A DNA stretch of 64,000 nucleotides from CAVPWP01 sp963709395 (GTDB lineage Bacteria; Pseudomonadota; Alphaproteobacteria; Rhodobacterales; Rhodobacteraceae). A program made the position numbers and the translations under genes. Each line of letters begins with the position of its first letter. The first letter of the stretch is position 1. Below the pieces are notes generated by a model. It saw nothing but the letters and a program-made list of their open reading frames with translations, searched no databases and was not told the origin of the DNA. Shown piece after piece: positions 9,025-21,134 of the stretch. The stretch is from positions 124,001 to 188,000 of the forward strand of contig CAVPWP010000020.1 of NCBI GenBank assembly GCA_963709395.1. Direction: 5' to 3'.

Positions 9025-9603
9025 ATGCCCGATCCCAATCCCGCCGCGCTCGACTTTCTTCTGACGCGCCGATCGCGGCCCGCGAAGACACTCACGACAC
9101 CCGTGCCCGACCGGGCCGCGCTGCGCACCCTGCTTACCGCCGCGGCGCGCACCCCCGATCACGGCAAGCTCGAACCCTGGCGCTTCATGGTGCTGGAACG
9201 CGCCGCCCTTCAGCGTCTCGCCACCGCCGTGCCCGAGGCTGGTGCGCGCCTTCAGATCGAGCCCGAGCGCATCGGCAAGATGCAGGCGCAGTTCGCGGAT
9301 GCGCAGCTTGCGGTGGCGGTGGTGTTCACGCCGCGGCCGTCGGAAAAGATCCCCGAGGTCGAACAGCTTCTGTCCGCCGGGGCGGTCTGCCTGTCGCTTC
9401 TGAATGCGGCACTTGCGGCGGGCTGGGGGGCCAACTGGCTGACCGGCTGGGCATCCCACGACGCGGGTTTCATCCGCGACCACCTTGGTCTTGCAGAAGG
9501 CGAATCCATCGCCGGTTTCATCCACATCGGGACTGAAACCTCGGCGCCGCCCGAACGTCCGCGTCCTGACGTCGACGCGATCACGACCTGGGTCGACGGC
9601 TGA
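9025..9603 (+). CDS. Nitroreductase family protein
   Basis: A 192-residue FMN-dependent nitroreductase-fold protein. The N-terminal LLTRRSRPAKTL and TPDHGKLEPWRFMVL motifs (FMN phosphate and ring contacts) are typical of the short YdjA-like subgroup. The start is preceded by GGAG. The stop codon overlaps the next start (TGATG), so it is translationally coupled to the EI24 gene. Physiological substrate unknown. Confidence 0.85.
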   Translation: MPDPNPAALDFLLTRRSRPAKTLTTPVPDRAALRTLLTAAARTPDHGKLEPWRFMVLERAALQRLATAVPEAGARLQIEPERIGKMQAQFADAQLAVAVVFTPRPSEKIPEVEQLLSAGAVCLSLLNAALAAGWGANWLTGWASHDAGFIRDHLGLAEGESIAGFIHIGTETSAPPERPRPDVDAITTWVDG

Positions 9604-10292
9604 TGATCGGGGATTTCCTGAAGGCGCTTGGCCAGATCGGCGATCCGCGCTTCACGAAGGTTCTCCTGTTGGGTGTGGGCCTGACCATTGGCCTGCTCTT
9701 CGTCGTGACGGCGCTTCTGGTGACCGTGGTCGGCTGGTTCGCGCCCGAGGTGGTCACGATCCCCGTGGTCGGTTGGGAGATCACCTGGCTCGACAATGCG
9801 CTCAGCTGGGCGATCGTGCCGCTGATGCTGGTCTTGTCGGTCTTCCTGATGGTGCCGGTCGCCTCGGCCTTCACCTCGATCTTCCTCGACGAGGTGGCCG
9901 ACGCGGTCGAGGAGCGGCATTACCCGCAACTGCCGCAGGCGCCGCGCGCGTCGCTGGGTGACAGCCTCCTCGACGGCGCGAAGTTCCTTGGCGTGATCGT
10001 GGTGGCGAACCTTGGCGCGCTGGTGCTCTACCTCTTCTTCCCGCCCCTTGCGCCGGTGATCTTCCTTCTGCTCAACGGTTACCTCCTTGGGCGGGAGTAC
10101 TTCACCCTTGTCGCCATGCGGCGGCTGGGGCGCGACGGAGCACGCGCGGCGCGGGCGCGGCACGGGGCGCAGATATGGGTGGCGGGTACCCTCATGGCGG
10201 TGCCGCTGACGATCCCGGTTCTGAACCTTCTGGTGCCGATCCTGGGCGCGGCGACGTTCACGCATCTCTTCCATCGGCTCGAACGGGTCTGA
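9603..10292 (+). CDS. EI24 domain (CysZ-like) membrane protein
   Basis: A 229-residue integral membrane protein with about four long hydrophobic segments (about residues 22-48, 72-98, 134-165 and 195-222) and a GREYF motif (LLGREYFTLVAMRR) typical of EI24/CysZ proteins. CysZ members carry sulfate; transport here is inferred from family only. The start overlaps the nitroreductase stop by one base. It converges on the DUF1467 gene. Confidence 0.78.
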   Translation: MIGDFLKALGQIGDPRFTKVLLLGVGLTIGLLFVVTALLVTVVGWFAPEVVTIPVVGWEITWLDNALSWAIVPLMLVLSVFLMVPVASAFTSIFLDEVADAVEERHYPQLPQAPRASLGDSLLDGAKFLGVIVVANLGALVLYLFFPPLAPVIFLLLNGYLLGREYFTLVAMRRLGRDGARAARARHGAQIWVAGTLMAVPLTIPVLNLLVPILGAATFTHLFHRLERV

Positions 10293-10310
10293 CGACGCGG
10301 TCAAGGCCCG

Positions 10311-10599
10311 TCAGTCACCGCGCAGCGACGGTGGCCCCATACGCTCGAAGAAATCGATGTCGCGCACGCTGATGACGCCCGACAGGATCACCGCCGACCA
10401 GAAGTGCCCAGACGAGGATCGCTACGCCCGTGGTGATCAGCGCCTTGCGCTTCATCGACAGGTTCGCCGGCGCGCTGGCATGGGTGCCCGACAGCACTTC
10501 GCCCCGGTCCCCCTGCGTCTCGAGCCGGATCGGCAGGACGATGAAGAGAACGAGAAACCACACGACGGCGAAAAGGACGATGCCCGAGACGATGCTCAT
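10311..10599 (-). CDS. DUF1467 family membrane protein (frameshifted as sequenced)
   Basis: About 95 residues: an N-terminal membrane helix (SGIVLFAVVWFLVLFIVLPI), a short loop and a second helix. The frame changes near 10391-10397 in a GGCGG run, and the expected C-terminus (ISVRDIDFFERMGPPSLRGD) is in the shifted frame, ending at 10311. Function unknown. The start overlaps the stop of the methylmalonyl-CoA epimerase gene (TGATG), a gene pairing I recall in Rhodobacteraceae. Confidence 0.72.
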
Positions 10600-11003
10600 C
10601 AGACTTCCTCAAGCTCGATCAGGGTTCCGTTGAAATCCTTGGGATGCAGGAACAGCACCGGCTTGCCATGCGCCCCGATCTTCGGCTCGCCGTCACCCAG
10701 CACACGCGCGCCCCCGGCCCGCAGACGGTCGCGCGCCGCGAGGATGTCGTCGACCTCGTAGCACATGTGATGGATGCCGCCCGACGGGTTCTTTTCGAGG
10801 AACCCCTTGATCGGCGAGGCATCGCCCAGCGGATACAGCAGTTCGACCTTCGTGTTGGGCAGTTCGATGAACACCACCGTCACCCCGTGATCCGGTTCGT
10901 CCTGCGGTTCGCCGACCTTGGCGCCCAGCGTGTCGCGGTATTGCGCGATGGCGGCGGACAGGTCCGGCACCGCGATTGCCACATGGTTGAGCCGTCCGAT
11001 CAT
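10599..11003 (-). CDS. mce: Methylmalonyl-CoA epimerase
   Basis: A 134-residue glyoxalase/VOC-fold protein. It interconverts (R)- and (S)-methylmalonyl-CoA in propionyl-CoA and ethylmalonyl-CoA metabolism. The start (MIGRLNHVAIAVPDL) is fixed by GGAGGT 7 bases upstream. Metal-binding positions are visible in NHVAIAVPD, GIHHMCYEVDD and GTLIELEEV. Length is normal for the family. It forms a coupled pair with the DUF1467 gene. Confidence 0.9.
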   Translation of the reverse strand: MIGRLNHVAIAVPDLSAAIAQYRDTLGAKVGEPQDEPDHGVTVVFIELPNTKVELLYPLGDASPIKGFLEKNPSGGIHHMCYEVDDILAARDRLRAGGARVLGDGEPKIGAHGKPVLFLHPKDFNGTLIELEEV

Positions 11004-11133
11004 CGCCAGACCTCCGTTCGGGTTCGACGCGGGCGTTATGGGCGCGGCGGGCTGGCGGCGCAAGGGCCGGGGGCCGCGGCGCGCGGGCGCACCCGGTGCT
11101 AGTTTCGTGAAGGCGGGCATGACCCTGCCTGCC

Positions 11134-13037
11134 TCAGCGCGGCCACCACGTCACACCGGCGGCCGGAATCTCCCGATCGCCCCAGGTGACCGGCGCCGCA
11201 CCGTAGTTGAAAGCGAACCGATGGGTCGCCGTATCGCGCAGGCGCAGCCCCTCGGGCAGATCGAGGGTCGCGACCCCGGCCGTGCGGCAGGCATCGTCGA
11301 GGATCGGGCCCCAGCCATCGGCATCAGGCCAGCCGGCGACATAGCGCAGCCGCGCATCGCCCACCACGGCGGGCCGGCCGTCGCCGGTCAGGGCAATCGG
11401 CGCACCCTGCCCGTCGAGATGCTCGAACCAGTGCCGGAACGCGCCGCCACTGGCCAGGGGAACGGTCGTGCCGGGCGGAATGCTCTCGGCAAGCGCGACC
11501 GTCCAGTCGATCCCCGGCAAGGCCGGAGGCAGCGGCACCGGGATCGCCATTTCGGGGGTCTTGGCATTCGTGCGCGGCCCGAGAAGAAGCACCGCGCCGC
11601 TATCGACTAGCGCCTGCCAAAGAGCGGGCGGCATCGTGGCCAGCCCCGGAACCGCGATCAGCCGGTATCCCGACAGGTCCGCGGCCTCCGGAGGCAGGAT
11701 GTCGATCGACAGCCCCTTGCGCCGCAGCGCCTTGTAGGTCTCGAACGCCAAACGAAAATAGCTGAAATCCGCCCCCTGCGGCTGAACCTCCCAGGCCCAG
11801 GACGAGGCGTAGTCGAAGACCATCGCGACCTCGGCCCGCGCCACCCGCACCTCGGGCATCGACGCGATCTCGCCGGCAACCTGTGCCGCTTCGGCCAGCG
11901 CCGGGGCCGGCGCGCTATCCGGGCGCAGAAGGCCCGCGTGCATCTGTTCCTGCGCGAAGGGCGCCTGCCGCCAGCGGAAATAGCAGACCGCCTCGGCCCC
12001 GTGGGCGAAGGCCTCCCACGCCCAGAGGCGGGCCATGCCCGGCAGCGGTGCCGCGTTCCACGGCGCCCAGTTCACCGGGCCGGGCTGCTGCTCCATCACC
12101 CACCAGCGCCCGCGCCCGACGGCGCGGTAGAGATCGTGGTGGAAGGCCTGGTTGTCGGGGTCGCCCTGCCGCAGATAGCGCGCCTTGTGATCGTCGTCGG
12201 CGTCCAGCCGGTCCGAGAGGAACCCGATGGGATAGCTGTCCCAGCTCGCGATATCGAGGTCGGCGCCCACCGCGAAATGGTCGAAACTCAGCTCCCGCCC
12301 CATGTAGTTGTGGATCAGCGGCGCGTCGGTGCGCGCGCGCAGGATCTCGGCCTGCGCCCGGTTGAAGCGCACGACCTGATCCGACGAAAACCGCCGGAAC
12401 GCCAGCGCGTGGGACGGGTTCGGTTCGGTCACGGTCAGGTTCGGCAGGTCGATCTGGTCGAAGTTGTCATACTCCATCGACCAGAACACGTTGCCCCAGG
12501 CCCGGTTGAGCGCCTGCGTGCTCTGATAGCGCTGCGCCAGCCAGTCGCGAAAGGCGCGCCGCGCGGCGTCGGAATAGCTGAGCGTCGTGTCGTGGCAGCC
12601 GTATTCGTTGTCGATCTGCCAGGCCGCCACGCGGCGGTCGCGCCCGTAGCGGTCGCCCAGGATCGTCACGATCCGGCGGCACTCCTCGAGATAGCCCTCG
12701 TGGCTGAAGCAGTAGTGCCGGCGCGAGCCGAAGCCGCGCGGACGGCCCTTGCGCGTCGACGGCCAGCATGTCGGGATGCTTGTCCACGCATCCAGCGCGG
12801 CGGGGTCGCCGTGGGCGTGCCAAGCACGACCTTGAGGCCGGCGTCGGCCAGCACCCCGATCGCCCGGTCGAGCCAGCCGAAATCGAAGCGCCCGGGCGCG
12901 GGCTCGATCCGCGACCAGGCGAATTCGCCGATCCGCACCCAGGTCAGGCCGGTCTCGGCCATGCGGCGGGCATCCTCGGTCCAGATCTCTTCGGGCCAGT
13001 GTTCTGGATAGTAGCAGACGCCCAGCGCGCGGATCAA
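11134..13037 (-). CDS. Beta-galactosidase, GH42 family (two frameshifts as sequenced)
   Basis: The N-terminal block IRALGVCYYPEHWPEE, the acid/base motif QIDNEYGC and WWVMEQQPGPVNW (nucleophile region) identify a glycoside hydrolase family 42 beta-galactosidase of about 634 residues. The frame shifts near 12787 (after PPRWM) and again near 12746 (in DAQGRPRG), each repaired by removing one base. The start is probably the TTG overlapping the previous stop codon. It is last of the ten-gene galactoside operon and would release galactose from beta-galactosides in the cytoplasm, as no signal peptide is seen. Confidence 0.85.
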
Positions 13038-13888
13038 AGGATCACCCTGTGTTCGGCCTGCCCGGTTCCGGCATCGGCGAGGGCGAAGGTCATGCCCTGC
13101 TCGGGCACCGACGCGATCTGGGCCTCGGTCAGTTCTTCCCGCGCCGAGGTGCAGAACAGCGTCGTCAGCCCTTCGCCGCCGAAGGCCGGGCAGGAGGTAT
13201 GGTCGGCCGGAAAGGCCACGGCCTGCTGGAAATGCCCGGCCGCGTCGTAGCAGGCGACGCGGCGCGCACCCCATTGCGCGTTCCAGAAATTGCCCTGTGC
13301 GTCCATGACCGCGCCGTCGGGGTTCAGCCCTTCGGGCCGCAGATCCAGCCAGGGCTCGGGGTCGCCCATCGGCCAGCCATTGGCGGGGTCGAGCCGCTGG
13401 CGCATCACCACCCCCGTGGGCGTATCGGTGAAATGGGCATGGGCGCCGTCGGGTGCAAAGCAGATGGAATTCGGGATCGTGAGACCGGGGTAAAGCCGGC
13501 GCAGCTCGCCCCGGAAATAGCGCCAGATCGCGCCCGCGCCCTTGTCCTTCGTCTTGCTCATGGTCCCGATCCAGAACCCGCCCCAGGGGTCGGCGCGCCC
13601 GTCGTTCGACCGGTTCTCCGGAGTGTCGGCCTCGAGCAAGGCCAGCGTCTCGCGCATCCCGTTCGATGGATCGAAGAGGAAGAGCTTGGTCTCGCTCGCG
13701 ATCACCAGACGATCGGCATCGACCCAGCCCGCCGCCGAGACGTATTCGTCGAAATACCATTCCCGCGTCTCGCCCGCCACGCGGGACATCAGCTTCTTCC
13801 CGAGAATGTCGAACCAGAAGAGCTGCCGCGCCTCGGGATGCCAGAGCGGGCCTTCGCCAAGCGCGCAGGGTGTGGGGTCGAAGATCAT
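13034..13888 (-). CDS. SMP-30/gluconolactonase family sugar lactonase
   Basis: A 284-residue six-bladed beta-propeller lactonase. The motifs ALGEGPLWHPE (metal-binding E), NDGRADPWGGFWIGTM (N and D ligands) and NSICFAPDG are typical of the SMP-30/LRE-like group. In this operon it most likely opens galactono-1,4-lactone to galactonate, step two of the De Ley-Doudoroff route. Its start overlaps the aldolase stop by 4 bases and its stop overlaps the GH42 start. Confidence 0.88.
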   Translation of the reverse strand: MIFDPTPCALGEGPLWHPEARQLFWFDILGKKLMSRVAGETREWYFDEYVSAAGWVDADRLVIASETKLFLFDPSNGMRETLALLEADTPENRSNDGRADPWGGFWIGTMSKTKDKGAGAIWRYFRGELRRLYPGLTIPNSICFAPDGAHAHFTDTPTGVVMRQRLDPANGWPMGDPEPWLDLRPEGLNPDGAVMDAQGNFWNAQWGARRVACYDAAGHFQQAVAFPADHTSCPAFGGEGLTTLFCTSAREELTEAQIASVPEQGMTFALADAGTGQAEHRVIL

Positions 13889-14496
13889 GCGCGCTCTCCG
13901 CAGGCGTCCCATGCGGCGACCATCCGGCGCGCTTTTTCGGCGACCGACGCCGCGCTGTCGCCCGGACTGTATAGCGCCCCGCCGAGGCCGAATCCGTCCG
14001 CCCCCGCCGCGCGCCAGGCGGCGAAGTCCGCCTCGCCCACGCCGCCCACGGCGAAGACCTGCGTGCCTGCCGGCAGCACGGCGCGCAGCGCCTTCAGCCC
14101 GCCGGTGCCCATCTGAGACGCCGGAAAGATCTTGAGACCATGCGCCCCCGCCTTCAGCGCCGCGAAGCACTCGGTTGCGGTGAAGACGCCGGGGAAGCTC
14201 TGCATCCCAAGTTCGCGGGTCGCGCGGATCACGTCGGCATCGGCGTTGGGCGACACGATCAGCCGGCCGCCGGCGTCCTTCACGCGGGCCACGTCCTCGG
14301 CGGTCAGCACCGTTCCCGCACCGATCAGGGCGATCTCGCCAAAGCTCTGCGCCATGGCCGCGATGCTGTCAAACGGGTCGGGCGAGTTCAACGGAACCTC
14401 GATCCGGTCGATCCCGGCGTCGATCAGCGCACCGGCGACGTCGGTCGCCTCTCGCGGCCCGATGCCGCGCAGGATGGCGATCAGCGGGCGGCTCAT
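13885..14496 (-). CDS. dgoA: 2-dehydro-3-deoxy-6-phosphogalactonate aldolase
   Basis: A 203-residue class I aldolase of the KDPG/KDPGal family. The active-site glutamate (DRIEVPLNSPDP) and the Schiff-base lysine (GLKIFPASQMG) are visible. The IEVPLNSP motif is characteristic of the galactonate-type enzyme. It splits KDPGal into pyruvate and glyceraldehyde-3-phosphate. The start overlaps the dgoK stop (ATGA). Confidence 0.92.
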   Translation of the reverse strand: MSRPLIAILRGIGPREATDVAGALIDAGIDRIEVPLNSPDPFDSIAAMAQSFGEIALIGAGTVLTAEDVARVKDAGGRLIVSPNADADVIRATRELGMQSFPGVFTATECFAALKAGAHGLKIFPASQMGTGGLKALRAVLPAGTQVFAVGGVGEADFAAWRAAGADGFGLGGALYSPGDSAASVAEKARRMVAAWDACGERA

Positions 14497-15407
14497 GTCG
14501 CGGTCTCCAGGGCAAGTTTGCGCGCGGCGGCAAGCCCGGCGCGGGTCATCGCGGCCCCGTCGGCCACATCCGCCGGCACGCCCTGCGCGCCAAGGGCCGC
14601 TGCATAGATCTCCGACAGCTTCGGCGCGCCGATCAGTGCCACGTTCTGCCCCAGCCAATAAGTCCGCGCCGCGGCAAGCTCAATGCCGATCAACGCCCCC
14701 GAGAGCCGCGCCCGCGCCGTCGCGGGGGCAAGCCCCTTCAAGAGCGCCTCGGCCCGGATCGAGAACAGCCGCGCCGCCACGCTCTCGGGGCGCGACATCG
14801 CGTCGGCGACGGCCTCGGCAAAGGCGCCCTCGTCCCAGCCCTCGCCCACGGTGTGACGCAGGACCGACGCCGTCGCCAGCAACTCGAACATCTCGCCCGT
14901 CATGAAGCTGCGAAAGCTCACGATCTCGCCGGCCGAGACATGGACCCATTTCGTGTGGGTGCCCGGCAGGCACAGGATGCCGTCAAAGCCCGGATGTGTG
15001 GCAAGGTAGCCCGCGATCTGCGTCTCCTCGCCGCGCATCACGTCGGGCGGATCCATCTGGCGCACGCCGGGCACGACGCGCACCTCGATCCGGGGGTCGG
15101 TGACCGGCGCCGTGATCAGCGCGTCGGGCAGCGGTCTGCAGGGGGTGGTGGCATAGGGCGCCTCGACCCAGCCCTGCCGCGAACCGACCATGCCGCAGGC
15201 GATGACCGGCATCCGCGCCGCCCCGAGCCAGGGATCGATCAGGCGCAAGAGCGCCGGTTCGAACCCCGCACGATCGAGCCGCCCCATCCCGTCGTCCGAC
15301 CCCGCCTCGGCGCGAACCGATCCGTCGCCGGACATGGCCCAGGCCCGCAGGTGCGAGGTGCCCCAGTCGACCGCGATCCAGTCGGCATATGCCGTCTCAC
15401 CGCTCAC
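14493..15407 (-). CDS. dgoK: 2-dehydro-3-deoxygalactonokinase
   Basis: A 304-residue sugar kinase with the N-terminal phosphate-binding motif IAVDWGTSHLRAW, followed by GMVGSRQGW, GEETQI and LPGTHTKWV, all typical of DgoK. It phosphorylates 2-keto-3-deoxygalactonate with ATP. The start is taken as the GTG overlapping the SDR gene stop (GTGA). The stop overlaps dgoA. Confidence 0.92.
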   Translation of the reverse strand: MSGETAYADWIAVDWGTSHLRAWAMSGDGSVRAEAGSDDGMGRLDRAGFEPALLRLIDPWLGAARMPVIACGMVGSRQGWVEAPYATTPCRPLPDALITAPVTDPRIEVRVVPGVRQMDPPDVMRGEETQIAGYLATHPGFDGILCLPGTHTKWVHVSAGEIVSFRSFMTGEMFELLATASVLRHTVGEGWDEGAFAEAVADAMSRPESVAARLFSIRAEALLKGLAPATARARLSGALIGIELAAARTYWLGQNVALIGAPKLSEIYAAALGAQGVPADVADGAAMTRAGLAAARKLALETAT

Positions 15408-16170
15408 CCGGTGACCACCACGCCGCCGTCGATCACCAGCGCCTGACCGGTCATCGCCTTCGACGCGTTCGAGGCCAGGAACAGACAGCCGCCCACGATG
15501 TCGGAGGGCTCGAGCGTGTCCTTCAGACATTGCCGCTCCAGATGCGCGGCCAGACCTTCCTCGGTCACCCACATGTCCTTTTGCTTTTGCGTCAGCACCC
15601 AGCCGGGCGCCAGCGCGTTGACGCGGATGCGGTCGGGGCCGAATTCGCGCGCAAGGCTGCGGGTCATGCCGTTGATGCCCGAATTCGAGGTCGTGTAGAC
15701 CGGGTAGCCCGTGTTCCCCATCATGTAGCTGATCGACGAGAAGTTGATGATCGACCCGCCGCCCGACGCCTGCATCCCCGGGATCACCGATTGCGCCGCA
15801 AAGAAATAGGCCTTGAGGTTGATGGCGATCGACCAGTCCCAGAAAGCCTCGTCGACGTCGAGCGTCGCATGCCGCTTGTCGTTGGCGGCGTTGTTCACAA
15901 GAACCGTGATCGGCCCGTTCGCCTCGGCCGCAGCGTGGATGCAGGCCTTCAGCCGCGCCATGTCGGTGATGTCGCAGCTCTGGTAGTGGGGCCGCGCCCC
16001 GTGTTTCGCCTCCATCTCGTCGCAAAAGGCCGTGGCGTCGGACCGCTGGACGAACGCCACCTTCGCGCCCTGCTCCATGAATCCATCGGTGAGGTAGGCC
16101 CCGATGCCGGACCCGCCGCCGGTGATGAAGACAGAGGCGCCCTTGAGGTCGGGAAAGATCGGAAGGGTCA

Positions 16171-16171
<1 letters not shown>
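15404..16171 (-). CDS. SDR family oxidoreductase, probable galactose 1-dehydrogenase
   Basis: A 255-residue short-chain dehydrogenase with the nucleotide motif TGGGSGIG and NNAAN, and serine and tyrosine in FSSISY...YTTSN. The usual lysine of YxxxK is asparagine here, which is unusual. In this operon the missing first step is oxidation of D-galactose to galactonolactone, and SDR-type galactose dehydrogenases are known in rhizobia, so I infer that role. The start at 16171 overlaps the dehydratase stop (TGATG); a longer start at 16189 is less likely. Confidence 0.78.
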
Positions 16172-17878
<1,707 letters not shown>

Positions 17879-17924
17879 CGGGGAATGTCCGCCTCCGGCG
17901 GGAGTATCTGAACAGAGAAAAAGA

Positions 17925-19272
17925 TCATGCCGCGCGGCGCGGGCGCGCCCAGTCGGGCAGCCAGTCGCCATGGGCGGCGAGCAGGTCGTCGACAAGGCTG
18001 CGGATCTGGCGCAGGTCCAGTTCGGCGGCGGTGTGCGGGTCCATCATGGCGGCGTGGTAGACGTGGTCGATATTCTGGTCGACCAGCGCGCGGACGACAA
18101 GTTCCTGCACGTTGATCTGGCTGCGCATCAGCGCGATCAGCTGCGGCGGGATGTCCGCGACGACCGAAGGCTGGACCCCGTTCCGGTCGACAAGGCAGGG
18201 CACTTCAACCGCCGCGCCCGGAGGGCAGTTGCGGGATCTGCCCGGTGTTCGGCAGGTTGCCGTAGGCGACATACGGCGTATCGGTGACAATCGCATTCAT
18301 CAGATCGGCGGCGAATTCGTGCGACTTCTTCACCTCGATACTGGCCGCGGACTTCAGCGCCTCTGCCTGCGCCTTCCAGCCGGCGATCTGTTCCTCGCAG
18401 CGCTTCGGGTATTCATCTAGCGGGATGCCGAAGGTCTCGATCAGATCGGCGCGGCCGTCCTTGATGAACCACGGCACATATTCGGCCAGGTGTTCCGAGC
18501 TTTCGGTGCAGAAGTAGCCCAGGTGCTCCATCACTTCGTAGCGCACGGTGTTGGGGCAGCGCGGCTGGTGCAGCGGCGGCTTGGGCAGGCGGCCGGCGCG
18601 GTAGCCCTCGCGCAGGCGGGGGTAGAGGCTTAGGCCCGCCGCATCCTCGAGTTTCAGGAAAAAGGCCACGTGGTTCACCCCGGCCACGCGGAAGCGGATG
18701 TCGCCCTCGGCCATGTCGAGATCGTGGGCAATCTCCTCGACCGTGTTCTGCACCGAATGGCACAGCCCCACCTGCCGCACATGCGGATAGCGCTCGGCCA
18801 GCGCCCAGGTGTTGATCGCCATCGGGTTGACGTATTGCAGCATCAGCGCGCCGGGGCAGACGGCGGCCATGTCCTCGGCCACGCGCCAGAGATGCGGCAC
18901 GGTGCGCAGGCCCCGCATGATCCCGCCCACGCCCATCGTGTCGGCGATCGTCTGGCGCAGGCCATAGGCCTTGGGGATCTCGAAATCGGTGACCGTGCAG
19001 GGGCGGTAGCCGCCGATCTGGAAGGCGGTCACCACGAAATCGGCGCCTTCGAGCGCGCGGCGCTGATCGGTGAACGTCTCGACCGTCGCCGCGGTCCCCA
19101 TCGTCCCGATCATCTTGCGGGCGACCAGCGCGCTTTCCGCCAGCCGCGTCTCGTCGATGTCCATCAGCGCGATGGTGGCGTCGCGCAGCGCCGGAAAGTG
19201 GAGCATGTCGCCCACGATGTTCTTCATGAAGATCGTGGATCCGGCCCCGATGAAGGTCAGCTTGACGGTCAC
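17925..19272 (-). CDS. GH4 family alpha-galactosidase (frameshifted as sequenced)
   Basis: About 448 residues of glycoside hydrolase family 4, which uses NAD+ and Mn2+. The Rossmann motif TFIGAGSTIF, the metal cysteine in LCHSVQ and GVNHVAFF are visible. The C-terminal part (AAVEVPCLVDRNGVQ onward) is in another frame; one extra base near 18225 in a CCC run explains the split. The likely role is cleavage of alpha-galactosides such as melibiose. The start is taken as GTG overlapping the permease stop (GTGA). Confidence 0.85.
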
Positions 19273-20118
19273 TTCACGGCTCCGAGGGTGAGGCCCGCGA
19301 TGAAGTGCTTCTGCATCAGGAAGAACATCGCCACGGGCGGCAGCGCGGCGACGATGGCCCCCGCGCTCATCAGGTGGAAGGCGGCGCGGTACTGCGCGTT
19401 GAAGCTGGTGATGCCCGGCGGTGACCGGCTGCGCGTCCGGGCCCTGGGTCAGCACGATCGCCCAGAAATAGTCGTTCCAGATGAAGGTGAAGATCAGCAC
19501 CGACAGCGCCGCGATGGCGGGCTTCATCAGCGGCAGCACGATGTACCAGAAGATGCGCCATTCGGCGACGCCTTCGACCCGCGCGGCCTCGATCAGTTCC
19601 TTCGGCAGCGCGCGGATGAAGTTGCGCATGAAGAGCGTGCAGAACCCGGTCTGGAAGGCGATGTGGAAAAGGACCAGCCCGGCCTTGGTGTCATAGAGGT
19701 TCAGCGCCAGCGTCAGGTCGCGCACCGGCACCATCAGGATCTGGAAGGGCACGAAGTTGCCCGCCACGAACATGAAGAAGATCAGGATGTTGCCCTTGAA
19801 CCCATAGACGGCCAGCGCGAAGCCCGTCATCGACGACAGCGCCACGGCGCCGATCACCGTGGGGATCGTGATCAGGAACGAGTTCATCAGGTAGCGCGGC
19901 ATGTCCGACTCGAAGAACACCAGCCCGTAGTTGGTGAACCCTTCGAACGAGGTCGGCCATCCCCAGTAGTTTCCGGTGGTGAAATCGATATCGGGCTTGA
20001 TCGAGAAGATCGCGACCGCGATCAGGGGCAGAAGCCAGGCGAGAAGCGCGACCGGCAGGAACGCCTGGTAGGTGAGTTGCGCCGCGCGCGAGCGTTTTTC
20101 GATGGGTGCGGGAAACAT
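19269..20118 (-). CDS. Carbohydrate ABC transporter permease, MalG type (frameshifted)
   Basis: About 282 residues with six predicted membrane helices and the permease EAA loop ELIEAARVEGVAEWRIFWYIVLPLMKP (positions about 175-200), which docks the ATPase. The last 50 residues, including MQKHFIAGLTLGAVK, follow a frame change near 19415, where CCGGGCATC carries one extra G. It forms the membrane channel with the preceding MalF-type permease. Confidence 0.87.
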
Positions 20119-20119
20119 C

Positions 20120-21061
20120 TCAGCGGGATCCCTTCTCGTCGCGGTACATCGACCACAGGAAATAGGTGATGAAGACCATCATGATGAGGAACAGCACGAC
20201 CGCGATCGCGGCGCCATAGCCCATGCGGAACCCGTATTCCGAGAGCGACACCTCGAACATGTAGTAGCCCAGCACCCGGGACGATCCGAACGGCCCGCCC
20301 CCGGTCATGATCGACACAAGGTCGAAGCTGCGCAGCGCGCCGATGATCGTGACGACGAAGGCGATGAAAGTAGCCGGGCGCAGTTGCGGCAGGATCACAT
20401 GCCAGAGCATCCTCCAGCCCTTCGCGCCATCAAGCCGTCCGGCCTCGACCTGTTCGGGATCGACGGCGTTGAGACCGGTCAGATAAAGGATCATGCAATA
20501 GGCCGTCTGCGGCCAGAGGCCGGCGATGATGATGCCATAGGTGACCATCCGGTCATCCCCCAGCACGTTGACCGGCCCGAGGCCGACCCAGGCCAGGATC
20601 GTGTTCAGAAGACCGAAGGTCGGATCGTAGAACCACGAGAAGACGAGGCCGACGACGACCTGGCTGATGACGAAGGGAAAGAAGAAGAGCGACTTGTAAA
20701 GCCGGATGCCGCGCACCGTCTGGTTGAGGAAGAGCGCGATGAACAGGCCCGCGGGGATCGCGAGCAGGTACATGATCAGCCAGATCAGGTTGTTCTTCAG
20801 CGAGACGTAGAAGGCGTCGCGGTCGACCCATTCCCAGTAGAGGTCTTCGTAGTTCCGGACACCGATGAATTCGGCCTCGCCCAGCCCGTCCCATTCGTAG
20901 AACGAGAGCTGGAACGACTGGAAGATCGGGAAGATGACGTAGAACAGGAAGAACAGCACGCCCGGTGCCAGAAACAGAAGCGGCGCCAATGTCTGCTGGT
21001 TGCGACGCCACCAGCCATGCGGCGCGGCCTGGGCCTCGGTGATCGGCGCTGCGACGGCCAT
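20120..21061 (-). CDS. Carbohydrate ABC transporter permease, MalF type
   Basis: A 313-residue inner-membrane permease. Six or more hydrophobic helices are present, the first at about residues 25-48, and the EAA loop (QVEAGRLDGAKGWRMLWHV) is near residue 205. It follows the binding-protein gene by 73 bases and precedes the second permease by one base. Together these import a galactoside. Confidence 0.92.
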   Translation of the reverse strand: MAVAAPITEAQAAPHGWWRRNQQTLAPLLFLAPGVLFFLFYVIFPIFQSFQLSFYEWDGLGEAEFIGVRNYEDLYWEWVDRDAFYVSLKNNLIWLIMYLLAIPAGLFIALFLNQTVRGIRLYKSLFFFPFVISQVVVGLVFSWFYDPTFGLLNTILAWVGLGPVNVLGDDRMVTYGIIIAGLWPQTAYCMILYLTGLNAVDPEQVEAGRLDGAKGWRMLWHVILPQLRPATFIAFVVTIIGALRSFDLVSIMTGGGPFGSSRVLGYYMFEVSLSEYGFRMGYGAAIAVVLFLIMMVFITYFLWSMYRDEKGSR

Positions 21062-21134
21062 GGGCTCTCCTCCCTCGTCCGGTGTGCCCCGCCCGCGTAC
21101 AGATGGCGCGGGCGGGGCGATCGCTCAGATCGGA

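Noticed and set aside
15255..15280. GGTTCGAACCCCGC resembling a tRNA T-arm
   Set aside because: It lies inside dgoK coding for conserved residues and no other tRNA arms surround it.
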